This document shows positions 11,889 to 23,274 of a stretch of 64,000 nucleotides of DNA, piece after piece. The position numbers and the translations under genes were made by a program. Below the pieces are notes generated by a model that was given only the letters and a program-made list of their open reading frames with translations, searched no databases and was not told the DNA's origin. Every line of letters begins with the position of its first letter. Position 1 is the stretch's first letter. This stretch comes from Tragulus kanchil (Eukaryota; Chordata; Mammalia; Artiodactyla; Tragulidae): positions 253,887,330 to 253,951,329 of the forward strand of contig JAIOJX010000026.1 in assembly GCA_022376925.1 (NCBI GenBank). Direction: 5' to 3'.

Positions 11889-12220
11889 GGGCTTCCCCTG
11901 GTGGTCCAGTGGATAAGGACACCGCCTTGCAGTGCAAGGGGCGCGGGTTCTATCCCTGGCCTGGGAAGATCCCACGTGCCGCGGAGCGGCTGGACTGATG
12001 TGTCCAATCACCGAGCCAGAGCTCTGGAGCGCATGCGCCCCGAGCTGGCGCTCTGCGACAACAGACGCCACCTCGATGGGAGGCCCACAGGAGCCAAAGA
12101 ACAAAGACAGATGAAAATAGAGAAATGAAAGACCAATAGAAGTGGCCCGCCCTCTCCCCTCCCTCCCCAACCCGACCCCCGCTCCCCAAAAAATAAATAA
12201 ATAAATCTTAAAAAAAAAAA
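11889..12220 (+). mobile_element. GC-rich tRNA-derived SINE (T+ type)
   Basis: Complete element with head gggcttcccctggtggtcc, tail aaataaataaataaatctt and about 14 A. The 16-bp target-site duplication aaagaaatctgatcgt (11873-11888) and aaagaaatctgaccgt (12221-12236) has one mismatch. CpG dinucleotides are still frequent (gcgcggg, gccgcggagcgg), suggesting a young insertion. Confidence 0.92.
11902..11955 (+). promoter_or_regulatory. Internal RNA polymerase III A and B boxes of the SINE
   Basis: An A-box-like tggtccagtgg (11902-11912) and a B-box-like gggttctatcc (11945-11955) have tRNA-like spacing. The B box carries a T where the consensus has G (GGTTCGA). Function in this copy is inferred only. 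Confidence 0.6.
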
Positions 12221-12236
12221 AAAGAAATCTGACCGT

Positions 12237-12559
12237 CAATTCTTCAGCAGATCAACTTACCGTAATTGCGGTTCTTTCCAGCAGGAGGATCCATTCCGGG
12301 ATAACGTGTTACATAGCTGTGATGTCTATCTAGTTTCCTTTAACTTGTCTGTCCTTGGGTTCTATGCCTTTGACAGTTTTGAAGGGCATTCGCTTTTTAG
12401 AATGTGTCTCAATGTGAGTTTGTCCAGTTTTTTTCTAAGACCTAGGTTGTGCATCTTCCGCAGGAACATCACAGAAGAGGTGCAGTGTTCTCATTTGTGT
12501 GGTCTCAACTGATACACCCTAGTCCATTTGTACCATTACTCATGATCTTGACTTTGAGG
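12237..12559. other. Unassigned DNA
   Basis: Between a SINE and a Bov-tA; no gene or family recognised. Confidence 0.35.
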
Positions 12560-12773
12560 CTGCTGCTGCTGCTTAGTCACTTCGGTCATGTCTGACTTCA
12601 TATGACCGCATGGATTGCAGCCCCTCAGACTCCTCCATATGAAATTCTCCATGCAAAAATACTGAAGTGAGTTGCCATGCCCTCTTCCAGGAGATCTTCC
12701 CAACCCTGGGACGGAACCTAGGTCTCCTGCATTGCAGGCAGATTCCTCACCACTGAGCCATCAAGGAAACCCC
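12560..12773 (-). mobile_element. Bov-tA type SINE with (CTG)n tail, antisense
   Basis: A tail-side gctgctgctgctgct run is followed by the inverted Bov-A body (tgactt...ctccatgcaaaaatactgaa) and the inverted tRNA-like head (ccactgagccatcaaggaa). Confidence 0.85.
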
Positions 12774-12786
12774 TTTGGCATATATA

Positions 12787-12890
12787 TTTGAGACCCCATG
12801 GACTATAACTCACCAGGCTTCTCTGTCCATGAAACTTTCCAGGCAAGAATACTGGAGTAGGTTGCCATTTCCTTCTTCCTCAAGTCTACC
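12787..12890 (-). mobile_element. Bov-A partial unit, antisense
   Basis: Matches only the Bov-A half (accccatggactataac, ctctgtccatgaaac, caagaatactggagtagg), directly downstream of the preceding Bov-tA. Confidence 0.75.
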
Positions 12891-12964
12891 AGATGTCTCG
12901 ATGATTAAGTTTCCCTTCCTTTATAATCAGTAAATATATTGTGAGGAGACACCTTTTTTTCTGC

Positions 12965-13262
12965 AAGATAATTTTTAATATTTATTTATTTTTAATTGGT
13001 TGATAATTGCTTTACAATATTGGTTTGATTTCTGCCATACATCAGCATGCATTAGCCATAGCTGCACATATGTCCTCTCCCTCTTGAACCTCCCTCCCAC
13101 CTCCCATATTTTCCCAGCCCTCCGGGTTGTTACAGAGTCCCAGTCTGAGTTTGCTGAGTCGTACAGCAAGTTTCCATTGGCTATTTTACATGTGGTCGTG
13201 CATATGCTTCCATGCCGCTCTCTCCATTCATCTCACCTCTCCTTCCTTCCCCCTGCACTTGT
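12965..13262 (-). mobile_element. Ruminant-type L1 3' UTR, antisense
   Basis: Follows the ruminant L1 3' end: 'aattggttgataattgcttt', 'tgccatacatcagcatgcat', 'cctcccacctccca', 'gttacagagtcc', 'acatgtggtcgtgcat', 'ccttccttccccc'. It has diverged, with no ORF2 attached. Confidence 0.7.
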
Positions 13263-13960
13263 CCACAAAAGAAAAGCCTTTTCTCTTCTCACTATTTATT
13301 TATTAACTTATTTATGTCAACATGGATTCAGGGACTCTTCCTCAATAGCCTATAATCCGTCACTATCTTTACCTACTTTGACATTCACGTTGTCCAGCTT
13401 TGGATATTTGGAAGCTCCTTCAAGCGACTTTCTGTGTCCTTTTGACAGGTCCAACCACGCTGAGTCTTGTTTTACTTTCTGGCACAGTAGGAGAGTCTAA
13501 GCTCACCTTGCACCAGTCCTGCCCTCCCCGGAAATAAGCTATTTCTCCAAGTCCTGCTTGCTGTTAGTGAAAAGCGTGACTTGGAAATCAGGATTTGGGT
13601 ACCGAGTATGCTCATAGTTATTGGAATATTACTACTCCCACACTTCACCAGTGGAAGCAGCAGGGGATAAAAGGACAAAGCTTTACACATGTATATGTCT
13701 CTGAGTTCACATAGCTCCAATATTAATTCAGTACCGCAGGATTCACTCTACTTTCATCTTTTTTCATATTTATATTCCTTCTGCCCATCAGCGAGAATCC
13801 TATTTTCCATTATCCTTAGACTATTTACTTATTTGTCCAGTCACCCATACACAGCTAATTTCTTCATCCTGCCAGGAAGTCCGTGCTGCCCCATTGCAGC
13901 GCTGTCCTTGAGAGGGACACGGGTACTGGCTGACACTGAAATATTCCCCCTCCAGTTCTG
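13263..13960 (-). mobile_element. Ancient L1-like 3' UTR, antisense (tentative)
   Basis: Pattern such as 'tatgtcaacatggattcagg', 'ccagctttggatatttgg' and 'gtccttttgacag' resembles a recalled antisense 3' UTR of old mammalian L1 subfamilies. The subfamily is not assigned. Confidence 0.45.
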
Positions 13961-14104
13961 ATACTCTTCTTGTTATTACCATCTGCCACTGGACGTCCCC
14001 TGGTGTCTCACTCCAACCCTGTGCTTATACAGACTGTCATTATCCATCTTGTTTCTTATGGTAATGGAAATAAGTATAATGATCTTCATTAGGTATAATG
14101 TTAG

Positions 14105-14455
14105 ATTTTGGTTATGTATATATATATGCAGTATATGCATATATATGAATACATTAGCTTTAATATATATGGATAAATAAGAATAAGATCACATATATGT
14201 ATAATAATATATTTACATGTTTAATCACATATATTCATATATTAATATGATCATGTTATATACAATATTTGTGCACATAATCATACATGCATAATCACAT
14301 ATGCATAATATAGTCATCAGACATGTGTGTATATATACATATACACATACATACATCATACATATATGATGTATATACATCATACATGCATGTATATATG
14401 CATGTGTATATATGTGTGTATGTGTGCATGCACACATATATACACACACGATTTT
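14105..14455. repeat. AT-rich TATA/CATA/TGTG simple-repeat tract
   Basis: About 350 bp of alternating purine-pyrimidine sequence (tatata, catata, acacat, gtatgt) with many short self-complementary segments. It gives open frames on both strands through composition alone. Confidence 0.9.
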
Positions 14456-14730
14456 TAAACCAGGGAAGGATGTTCAACTGTGCAAAACACCTTCTCATCA
14501 TTTATTAAGAAGATGAAATAAAATTTCCCTTTAACCCATTAACCTATTAATGGGATGATGATAGCTTAATAGACAGTCCAGTTTTGTACTATTCTTCATT
14601 CAAAGAAGAAACCCTATTTGATCATTGTGTATTACACTTTTAGTATTTTATGGAATTGCTTCACTATATATAAATTACATATTGTTCTGTAGTTTCTTTT
14701 CTTGCACTTTGTCAGATTCAGTATCATTCT

Positions 14731-16914
14731 TTCCCACTCTCTCCTAGCTCAGGGGCCACTTAGGAATGAAATAATGTCTTCCTAGATGTTTTGAACGGAG
14801 TCATTAGTGAGATTGATGCTGCCTGGTGTTTTTGTGAGGGGTTAATCTTTGATAACCTTCTCAATTTCTTTACTGGTAATTGGCCTGTTTGTTTTAAAAA
14901 ATCTTTTCTTGGGTCAGTTTTGGTAATTTATATTTTTTTAGAGACCAGATTATTTTATCTAGGTTTTCCTGTGTATTTGCATACTTTGGTGCATTTTCTT
15001 ATAATTATTTTGGTTTCCTTTTAACTCATTATAACTACAAATATTATGTGCTTATGCTTTCCTTACACATCTTTTAAAAAATGAGACAAACTACAACTTA
15101 TCCATTTTGTTGATATTTTTCAAATGACTAATTCATGCTTATTATTTTGATATTTTTGTTTCAATATCACTCATGTATTATTTTGTCTGATTTCTAGTTT
15201 TTCCTTCCCTTATATTTGTTTTCTTATGCTCTTTTTAATCTCTTCCTTTAAATATGAACTTTTTTCTTATTTGATGTTTTGTTTTTAAGGGTTTGAATTG
15301 CTCTTCAAAGTATTGCTTTTATCCACAGCACATAGATTCTGATTATAGTGTCTACATTAATATTACTTTAAAAATACCATTCAATTTCATTTTCCATGAA
15401 TTTAAGTCAACTTTTATAAGTAGTCTTAATTTTTAGACAGTTGGGAATTTTATTTTCTGTATTAAAATTTAATTCTACAGTCTTTTCGTTGTAATTTGAG
15501 AATATAACCTGTACTCTTTTTAGTTGTTGTAATATTTTGATGGTATTTTATAGTCCAACATAAAGTTTTTGTGACTGTGTTCTGGGTACTTAAAGATGTT
15601 GTACTCTGATTTAAAGGTGAAGGGTGTAGTATATTAGTAATTTACAGAGATTAAAATTTTGGGGAGACTATGAATTATAGAGTTTGATTTTATACCTTCA
15701 CATTTTACTAGTTTACTTGATCTGTCACGGGTCAAGGGAATGCGTGAACTTTTCTTGTTACTTCTGTATTCTTTATTTCTCCTTGTATCTTCTGTAGTTT
15801 AAAGAATTTTTCATGCTAGGATATTCCCACTCTCCTAGCTCAGGGCCACTTAGGAATGAAATAATGTCTTCCTAGATGTTTTGAACGGAGTCATTAGTGA
15901 GATTGATGCTGCCTGGTGTTTTTGTGAGGGGTTAATCTTTGATAACCTTCTCAATTTCTTTACTGGTAATTGGCCTGTTTGTTTTAAAAAATCTTTTCTT
16001 GGGTCAGTTTTGGTAATTTATATTTTTTTAGAGACCAGATTATTTTATCTAGGTTTTCCTGTGTATTTGCATACTTTGGTGCATTTTCTTATAATTATTT
16101 TGGTTTCCTTTTAACTCATTATAACTACAAATATTATGTGCTTATGCTTTCCTTACACATCTTTTAAAAAATGAGACAAACTACAACTTATCCATTTTGT
16201 TGATATTTTTCAAATGACTAATTCATGCTTATTATTTTGATATTTTTGTTTCAATATCACTCATGTATTATTTTGTCTGATTTCTAGTTTTTCCTTCCCT
16301 TATATTTGTTTTCTTATGCTCTTTTTAATCTCTTCCTTTAAATATGAACTTTTTTCTTATTTGATGTTTTGTTTTTAAGGGTTTGAATTGCTCTTCAAAG
16401 TATTGCTTTTATCCACAGCACATAGATTCTGATTATAGTGTCTACATTAATATTACTTTAAAAATACCATTCAATTTCATTTTCCATGAATTTAAGTCAA
16501 CTTTTATAAGTAGTCTTAATTTTTAGACAGTTGGGAATTTTATTTTCTGTATTAAAATTTAATTCTACAGTCTTTTCGTTGTAATTTGAGAATATAACCT
16601 GTACTCTTTTTAGTTGTTGTAATATTTTGATGGTATTTTATAGTCCAACATAAAGTTTTTGTGACTGTGTTCTGGGTACTTAAAGATGTTGTACTCTGAT
16701 TTAAAGGTGAAGGGTGTAGTATATTAGTAATTTACAGAGATTAAAATTTTGGGGAGACTATGAATTATAGAGTTTGATTTTATACCTTCACATTTTACTA
16801 GTTTACTTGATCTGTCACGGGTCAAGGGAATGCGTGAACTTTTCTTGTTACTTCTGTATTCTTTATTTCTCCTTGTATCTTCTGTAGTTTAAAGAATTTT
16901 TCATGCTAGGATAT
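14731..16914 (+). repeat. Direct duplication 3 (about 1.09 kb, adjacent)
   Basis: 14731-15824 is repeated at 15824-16914 with an offset of 1090 over almost all its length. Differences are short indels at the left edge (ctctctcctagctcagggg against ctctcctagctcaggg). The junction shares only a few bases. Confidence 0.95.
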
Positions 16915-17535
16915 TTGGCATTAATGATTCACAATAGATCCTCATTTAGATTGCCTCTGTATCATTATAAAGTGAAAGTATTTGTCTTATCTAATGCTTT
17001 TTGGCTGTAAATTCGACACTGTTTGATATTAATAATGCAATTACTGCTTTAGTAATTCCCTGCTATGTGTGTCCAATGTTTAATTTTGCTTTAAGTGTAT
17101 CTCTTGCAGGCAACAAATAGTTCTTTGGTCTTTTAATCTACCTGAAAATTTTTTCTTTTAATATATGATTTTATGCAATTTTACATATATTATTATGCAG
17201 ATATTTTTGGTCTTAGTCCTCTTTCATAATTTCTGCTATTATTGCTTTATTTTCTAGTTTTCTGACTTATCTGTACTTTAAAAATTAAATATGTTTGTAT
17301 ACTTTCCTTCAGCTAGTTCAGCAGATTTATAATGTGCTTTAAGTCCTTTAGTGGTGACTTTGCAACTACTTAAGCTTTATGTTTTTGAATTTGTCAACTT
17401 TTGATATTACCTATTGCCTTTCTACTATGAATAAGAAAACTAGTTTATCTCCACTCCACACACCTCTCAAGCAAATTTTAACTTAATTATATAATTTCAT
17501 TTAAATTTTTCTTTATACATACAATTTATACATTA
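14773..17535 (-). mobile_element. Ancient L1 ORF2, antisense (length inflated by duplication)
   Basis: The plus strand reads antisense ORF2: 'caatttctttactggtaatt', 'gcttttatccacagcacatag', 'ctgtgttctgggtac', 'gtgtatctcttgcaggcaac'. Its real length is about 1.1 kb less because 15824-16914 is a duplicate. Non-functional. Confidence 0.75.
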
Positions 17536-17557
17536 TATAAATTGATTTCTTTTGGAG

Positions 17558-18540
17558 CATCAGATTTATTGAGGTATAATTTACATACAGCAAAATTTAG
17601 GCTTTTTAGGTATAGAGTTCTATGAGCTTTGACAAATGTATACAGTAGTATAATCCACCACGACAATCAGTACATAGTAGAATATTTCCATCACAGTACA
17701 AAGTTCCCCTGTAGGCATTTGTAAATACCCCCTCCTCCATCTCCAGGGTCTGGCAGCCACTGATTGAATTTTTGTCCCAATGGTTTTGCTTTTCAGGAAT
17801 GTCATATAAATTGAGTAATCCATTATATAATCTTTAGTGTCTGTCTTCTTTCACTTGGCACTATACTGTTGAGATTCATCCACGTTGTTTCATGTGTTAG
17901 TAGTTTCTTCTTTCACATTGCTAAGTATGGCTATGTCACAAGTTGTTTATCCATTCCCAGGTCAACAGACATTTGGGTTGTTTCTAGTTTTTAGGGATTA
18001 TGAATAAAGCTGGTTTAAACATTTGCATACAGGGGTGTGTGTGGACATGTGGTTTCATTTCTCTTGGATAAATACCTAGTAGTGAGTTGGTGAGTGTATG
18101 TTTAACCTTATAAGAAGTTGTCAAACTGTTGTCCAACATGACTGCATTATTTTACATTTCAAACAGAAACATATAAAGATTGAATTGCTTTGCTACATTG
18201 CCAATGCTTGGTGTTGTCTCCATTTAAGATTTTAGCTATTCTAACAGGTGTGTAATGGTGTATTATTGAGGCTCTTATTTGAACTTTCGTAATGGCTATT
18301 AATGTTGAACATATATGCCCATATTTGTTTGCCATTGGAATCTACAGTAGTGTTTGCTCAAATTTTCTCATTAAAAACAATTGGTTTTTTCCCCCTTTAT
18401 TATCGCATTTGAAGAGTCATTGTATATCTGGATACTAGTCTGTATCATTTTTTTTTTTATGGCTTGAGTTTTGGTGCCTTATTTAAGAAATCATTGCTAG
18501 CCTGATGTCACAAAGGTATTTTCCCTACAATTTTATAGTG
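17558..18540 (-). mobile_element. Ancient L1M 3' end and ORF2 C-terminal region, antisense
   Basis: Starts with 'tttattgaggtataatttac' and passes through 'ttgagattcatccacgttg', 'tccattcccaggtcaac', 'gtggacatgtggtttcattt' and 'ggataaatacctagtag'. Its second copy is 18815-19680. Confidence 0.8.
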
Positions 18541-19951
18541 TTAAAGAAAAATCATAGCTGGATAGTAGTTTAAAAAGTAAAGGATTGTATTCAAACTATT
18601 GCAAGACAGGAAGCGACCTCAGAATGGATCTGGGCTCAATTCTGAAATGAAACATGGGCAATTGGAAATCTATAGCCAAAGAGCAAGAGTGGCAGTAGGG
18701 GAAAATTATCAAGCAGAGATGTCAGAGGTAAGGGGGATTCTGGCAAAACTGACTTAACAGATTTCTTGCTGAAGACAGATAGGATTATCAGACCTAACTC
18801 AGGGAATCCTGGAGTAGAATATTCCATCACAGTACAAAGTTCCTGTAGGCATTTGTAAATACCCCCTCCTCCATCTCCAGGGTCTGGCAGCCACTGATTG
18901 AATTTTTGTCCCAATGGTTTTGCTTTTCAGGAATGTCATATAAATTGACTAATCCATTATATAATCTTTAGTGTCTGTCTTCTTTCACTTGGCACTATAC
19001 TGTTGAGATTCATCCACGTTGTTTCATGTGTTAGTAGTTTCTTCTTTCACATTGCTAAGTATGGCTATGTCACAAGTTGTTTATCCATTCCCAGGTCAAC
19101 AGACATTTGGGTTGTTTCTAGTTTTTAGGGATTATGAATAAAGCTGGTTTAAACATTTGCATACAGGGGTGTGTGTGGACATGTGGTTTCATTTCTCTTG
19201 GATAAATACCTAGTAGTGAGTTGGTGAGTGTATGTTTAACCTTATAAGAAGTTGTCAAACTGTTGTCCAACATGACTGCATTATTTTACATTTCAAACAG
19301 AAACATATAAAGATTGAATTGCTTTGCTACATTGCCAATGCTTGGTGTTGTCTCCATTTAAGATTTTAGCTATTCTAACAGGTGTGTAATGGTGTATTAT
19401 TGAGGCTCTTATTTGAACTTTCGTAATGGCTATTAATGTTGAACATATATGCCCATATTTGTTTGCCATTGGAATCTACAGTAGTGTTTGCTCAAATTTT
19501 CTCATTAAAAACAATTGGTTTTTTCCCCCTTTATTATCGCATTTGAAGAGTCATTGTATATCTGGATACTAGTCTGTATCATTTTTTCTTTTATGGCTTG
19601 AGTTTTGGTGCCTTATTTAAGAAATCATTGCTAGCCTGATGTCACAAAGGTATTTTCCCTACAATTTTATAGTGTTAAAGAAAAATCATAGCTGGATAGT
19701 AGTTTAAAAAGTAAAGGATTGTATTCAAACTATTGCAAGACAGGAAGCGACCTCAGAATGGATCTGGGCTCAATTCTGAAATGAAACATGGGCAATTGGA
19801 AATCTATAGCCAAAGAGCAAGAGTGGCAGTAGGGGGGGAAAATTATCAAGCAGAGATGTCAGAGGTAAGGGGGATTCTGGCAAAACTGACTTAACAGATT
19901 TCTTGCTGAAGACAGATAGGATTATCAGACCTAACTCAGGGAATCCTGGAG
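17677..19951 (+). repeat. Direct duplication 4 (about 1.14 kb, adjacent)
   Basis: 17677-18814 is repeated at 18815-19951. Differences include ttcccctgtagg against ttcctgtagg near the left edge, one substitution near 17816, and the G run at the 18696/19833 site. No filler is visible at the join. Confidence 0.95.
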
Positions 19952-20087
19952 GATGAGGAACTTGATCAAACATGGAAAGTAATCAGATAATGAGAGTGGG
20001 GGTTGTGGCTAAGGTAGTATAGATGACTAAATTGGAATTTTATAAGGAGTGTACAAATGGATCCAGGATAAGTTGCCCAACCAAAGT
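19685..20087. other. Unassigned 400-bp block between two L1M fragments
   Basis: L1M similarity stops after 'ttttatagtgttaaag' and restarts at 'tagttttaggtttaca' (20088). The block between is not L1 and I cannot name it. Most of it also occurs at 18545-18814 and 20836-21198 through duplications 4 and 5. Confidence 0.5.
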
Positions 20088-20088
20088 T

Positions 20089-20313
20089 TGTTGATAGTTT
20101 TAGGTTTACATTTAGATCAAAGTTTCATTTCAAGTTAGTTTTTGTATAGAATATGAGATATGGGTTCAACTTACCATTTTTTTTCTTATATGGTTTGTGC
20201 CTTTTGTGTGCTAAGAAATATTTGTTAGCCCATGGTTCCAAATATTTTCTCACATTTTTTTTCTGAAAGATAAACTTTACGGTTTTAAGTTTTACATTTA
20301 GGTCTGTGATTCT
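20089..20313 (-). mobile_element. L1M fragments, antisense, hosting a SINE
   Basis: Sequence such as 'gtgccttttgtgtgctaaga' and 'tttacatttaggtctgtgat' follows antisense L1M. It resumes after the SINE at 20586 ('ttttgaattaatttttgtgt'). Two overlapping L1M stretches with similar consensus position (20088-20170 and 20281-20650) suggest two L1 insertions or an internal rearrangement. Copy: 21199-21420. Confidence 0.65.
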
Positions 20314-20339
20314 TTTCTTTCTTTCTTTCTTTCTTTCTT
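20308..20339 (+). repeat. (TTTC)n microsatellite at the SINE tail
   Basis: About seven units of TTTC/CTTT next to the SINE 3' end; repeated at about 21418-21448 in the second copy. Confidence 0.85.
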
Positions 20340-20585
20340 CGGCCGTTTCTATTGATCTTTCATTTATTTATCTTGTTCTTTGGCCTGTGTGGGCCTCCCA
20401 TTGCAGCAGCCTCCCTCCTCACAGAGCACTGGCTCTGGGCACACGTGCACCAGAGCTCTAGCTCGGTAGTTGGACAGATCGGTCCAGTTGCTCTGGGACG
20501 TGGGATCCTCCAAGGTGAGGGAATGAACCAGCACCCCTTGCACTGCAAGGCGGTTTCCTTACCCACTGGACCACCAGGGTAAGCC
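20320..20585 (-). mobile_element. tRNA-derived SINE (T+ family), antisense, with (TTTC)n tail
   Basis: Same body as the young SINEs (ggcctgtgtgggcctccca, ccaccaggg) but without the GC-rich block; the usual AATAAA tail is replaced by a (TTTC)n tract. Imperfect target-site duplication: ctgtgattc (20304-20312 region) and ctgtggttc (from 20586). Inserted in L1M. Confidence 0.85.
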
Positions 20586-21423
20586 CTGTGGTTCATTTTG
20601 AATTAATTTTTGTGTATGTTTGGAGATATGGGTCAAGTCCAGTTTTTTAAAATATATGAACCTGAATTGTCCTGCATCATGTTTTGAAAATTCTACTCTT
20701 TCTCTGTTGAATTATTTTGGCACATTTGCCAAAATTTCACCATAGATACATGGGTCTTATTCTGTGCTTTTAATTCTGTTTTATTATTTGTATGCCTATC
20801 CTTTTGCCAATATCATCATTTCATTAAAATCTTTCTGTATTCAAACTATTGCAAGACAGGAGACCTCAGAATGGATCTGGGCTCAATTCTGAAATGAAAC
20901 ATGGGCAATTGGAAATCTATAGCCAAAGAGCAAGAGTGGCAGTAGGGAAAATTATCAAGCAGAGATGTCAGAGGTAAGGGGGATTCTGGCAAAACTGACT
21001 TAACAGATTTCTTGCTGAAGACAGATAGGATTATCAGACCTAACTCAGGGAATCCTGGAGGATGAGGAACTTGATCAAACATGGAAAGTAATCAGATAAT
21101 GAGAGTGGGGGTTGTGGCTAAGGTAGTATAGATGACTAAATTGGAATTTTATAAGGAGTGTACAAATGGATCCAGGATAAGTTGCCCAACCAAAGTTTGT
21201 TGATAGTTTTAGGTTTACATTTAGATCAAAGTTTCATTTCAAGTTAGTTTTTGTATAGAATATGAGATATGGGTTCAACTTACCATTTTTTTTCTTATAT
21301 GGTTTGTGCCTTTTGTGTGCTAAGAAATATTTGTTAGCCCATGGTTCCAAATATTTTCTCACATTTTTTTTCTGAAAGATAAACTTTACGGTTTTAAGTT
21401 TTACATTTAGGTCTGTGATTCTT

Positions 21424-21696
21424 TTCTTTCTTTCTTTCTTTCTTTCTTCGGCCGTTTCTATTGATCTTTCATTTATTTATCTTGTTCTTTGGCCTGTGTG
21501 GGCCTCCCATTGCAGCAGCCTCCCTCCTCACAGAGCACTGGCTCTGGGCACACGTGCACCAGAGCTCTAGCTCGGTAGTTGGACAGATCGGTCCAGTTGC
21601 TCTGCGGCACGTGGGATCCTCCAAGGTGAGGGAATGAACCAGCACCCCTTGCACTGCAAGGCGGTTTCCTTACCCACTGGACCACCAGGGTAAGCC
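21424..21696 (-). mobile_element. Duplicate copy of the (TTTC)n-tailed SINE
   Basis: Same insertion site and flanks as 20320-20585, so not independent. It differs inside the SINE (gctctgcggcacgtggg here, gctctgggacgtggg in the other copy). Confidence 0.85.
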
Positions 21697-22510
21697 CTGT
21701 GGTTCATTTTGAATTAATTTTTGTGTATGTTTGGAGATATGGGTCAAGTCCAGTTTTTTAAAATATATGAACCTGAATTGTCCTGCATCATGTTTTGAAA
21801 ATTCTACTCTTTCTCTGTTGAATTATTTTGGCACATTTGCCAAAATTTCACCATAGATACATGGGTCTTATTCTGTGCTTTTAATTCTGTTTTATTATTT
21901 GTATGCCTATCCTTTTGCCAATATCATCATTTCTGGATTACAATAATACCATAATAAGTCTTGAAATCAGGTAGTATGAGTCCTTCAGCTTTGTTTCTCT
22001 TTTTTGAAATCATTTTGGCCATTCTAGGACTTTTGGTTGTTCATATAGACTTTAGAATCAACCAGTTGATTTCTAAAAAAATATATCTTCTGAGGTTTTC
22101 ATTGGCAATTACATTGACTCTACAGATAAATTTGAGTAAAAGTGTATTGAATTGTGTGTTGAATCTGCTGACATATGAACATAGAATATCTAAGCATTTA
22201 TTATTTCTTTGAGTTCCCTCGTCACTGTTCTGTAGTTTTTCGGGTTTTTTTTTTTTTTTTGGCCTATTTTAAGGGGTGGGTATTATAAACTGGAAATAAA
22301 ATGTCTTTGCTTATTCTTTTCCAATCTTCATGCCTTATATTTCTTCCTATTGCCTTATTGCTATGACTAGAATCTTCAACACCATATTGCACAGGAGTTG
22401 CGAAAGCAGACTTCTTTCTTTTGTTCTCAGTCTTGGCGGTAAGTCTTTCATCATTACTAACTATAATCTTTCCTGGTTTTCAAATAGTATAATTGATCAC
22501 GCACCCTTGC
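21697..22510 (-). mobile_element. Ancient L1M ORF2, antisense
   Basis: Continues the antisense L1 path ('cattttggccattctagg', 'ggcaattacattgactctac', 'atttcttcctattgcc', 'accatattgcacaggagt'). Degraded; includes a poly(T) run at about 22245-22260. Confidence 0.7.
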
Positions 22511-23073
22511 CATGAAAGCTGATTACATCGTTACCCATCAACTTGTAAACTGAGTAATATCATCATTTTCATATTGCCTTCATTCATAACATTTACATTT
22601 TATTTTATAACAATTGTTTAGCCTTAGATCTATGTTTAAGTCAACTTGAAGAGCACTGCTAGTACTTTCATAATATTTTCTCATTTATCTCTTGGTTAGT
22701 GAAGTTTTTCTTGAAATTTTATTTAAGAAGATTCAGATGAACTATATTCTTAAACTCTATGTTGGAAAATACCTGCCATTGTTATACCTGAATGAAGATT
22801 TGCTTGGTTATTTTGCTAGGGTCTCTATAGCTATTCCTCTTCTAGAGTTGAGCATTTCTATGAAGAAATCCAAAAGTATCTTTTAAAAAATGTTAACCCT
22901 TCTAGCTGATTTTGCTATTATTACTATTGCTTGGACTCTCACAAGAATATCTTTTAATCATTTATATAAATTGCTCACTTAGTGCCTGAAACTGAATTAT
23001 TTGGTAAATGTTAGCTCTTTGATCCGACTTTTTGTTGCATGAAGACCATCGTTTTCTTCTAAAAGTATTTTTG
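22511..23073. other. Unassigned AT-rich DNA
   Basis: May contain further decayed L1; no family recognised with confidence and no coding signal. Confidence 0.35.
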
Positions 23074-23274
23074 GGCTTATGTGGTGGCTCAAATGGTAAA
23101 AAATCTCCCTGCAATGCAGGAAACCTGGTTGGGAAGATCCCCTGGAGAATGGGATGCCAACCCACTCCAGTATTCTTCCCTGGAAAATTTTATGGATAGA
23201 GGGGCCTGGTGGGCTACAGTCTATGAGGTCACAAAGAGTTGGACACGACTGAGCAACCAGCACCTTCACTTTAC
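23074..23274 (+). mobile_element. Bov-tA type SINE, sense
   Basis: The tRNA-like head (gggcttatgtggtggctc), Bov-A body (ccactccagtattcttccc; gtgggctacagtctatgag) and end (ttggacacgactgagcaac) are in canonical order. Confidence 0.9.

Larger units (their letters stand above)
19720..21933 (+). repeat. Direct duplication 5 (about 1.10 kb, adjacent)
   Basis: 19720-20822 is repeated at 20836-21933, with about 13 unaligned bases between. Its first ~230 bases are also the last part of duplication 4, so that segment occurs three times (18588, 19720, 20836). Edge differences include gacaggaagcgacc against gacaggagacc, and three different lengths of a G run. Confidence 0.95.

Noticed and set aside
11769..12239. 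156-codon minus-strand open frame, the second longest seen
   Set aside because: Most of it is the complement of a SINE. The same peptide-like pattern recurs at every copy of the family.
13000..13500. 166-codon plus-strand open frame
   Set aside because: Lies on the antisense strand of an L1 3' UTR and an adjacent old repeat; no conserved domain and a repeat-derived composition.
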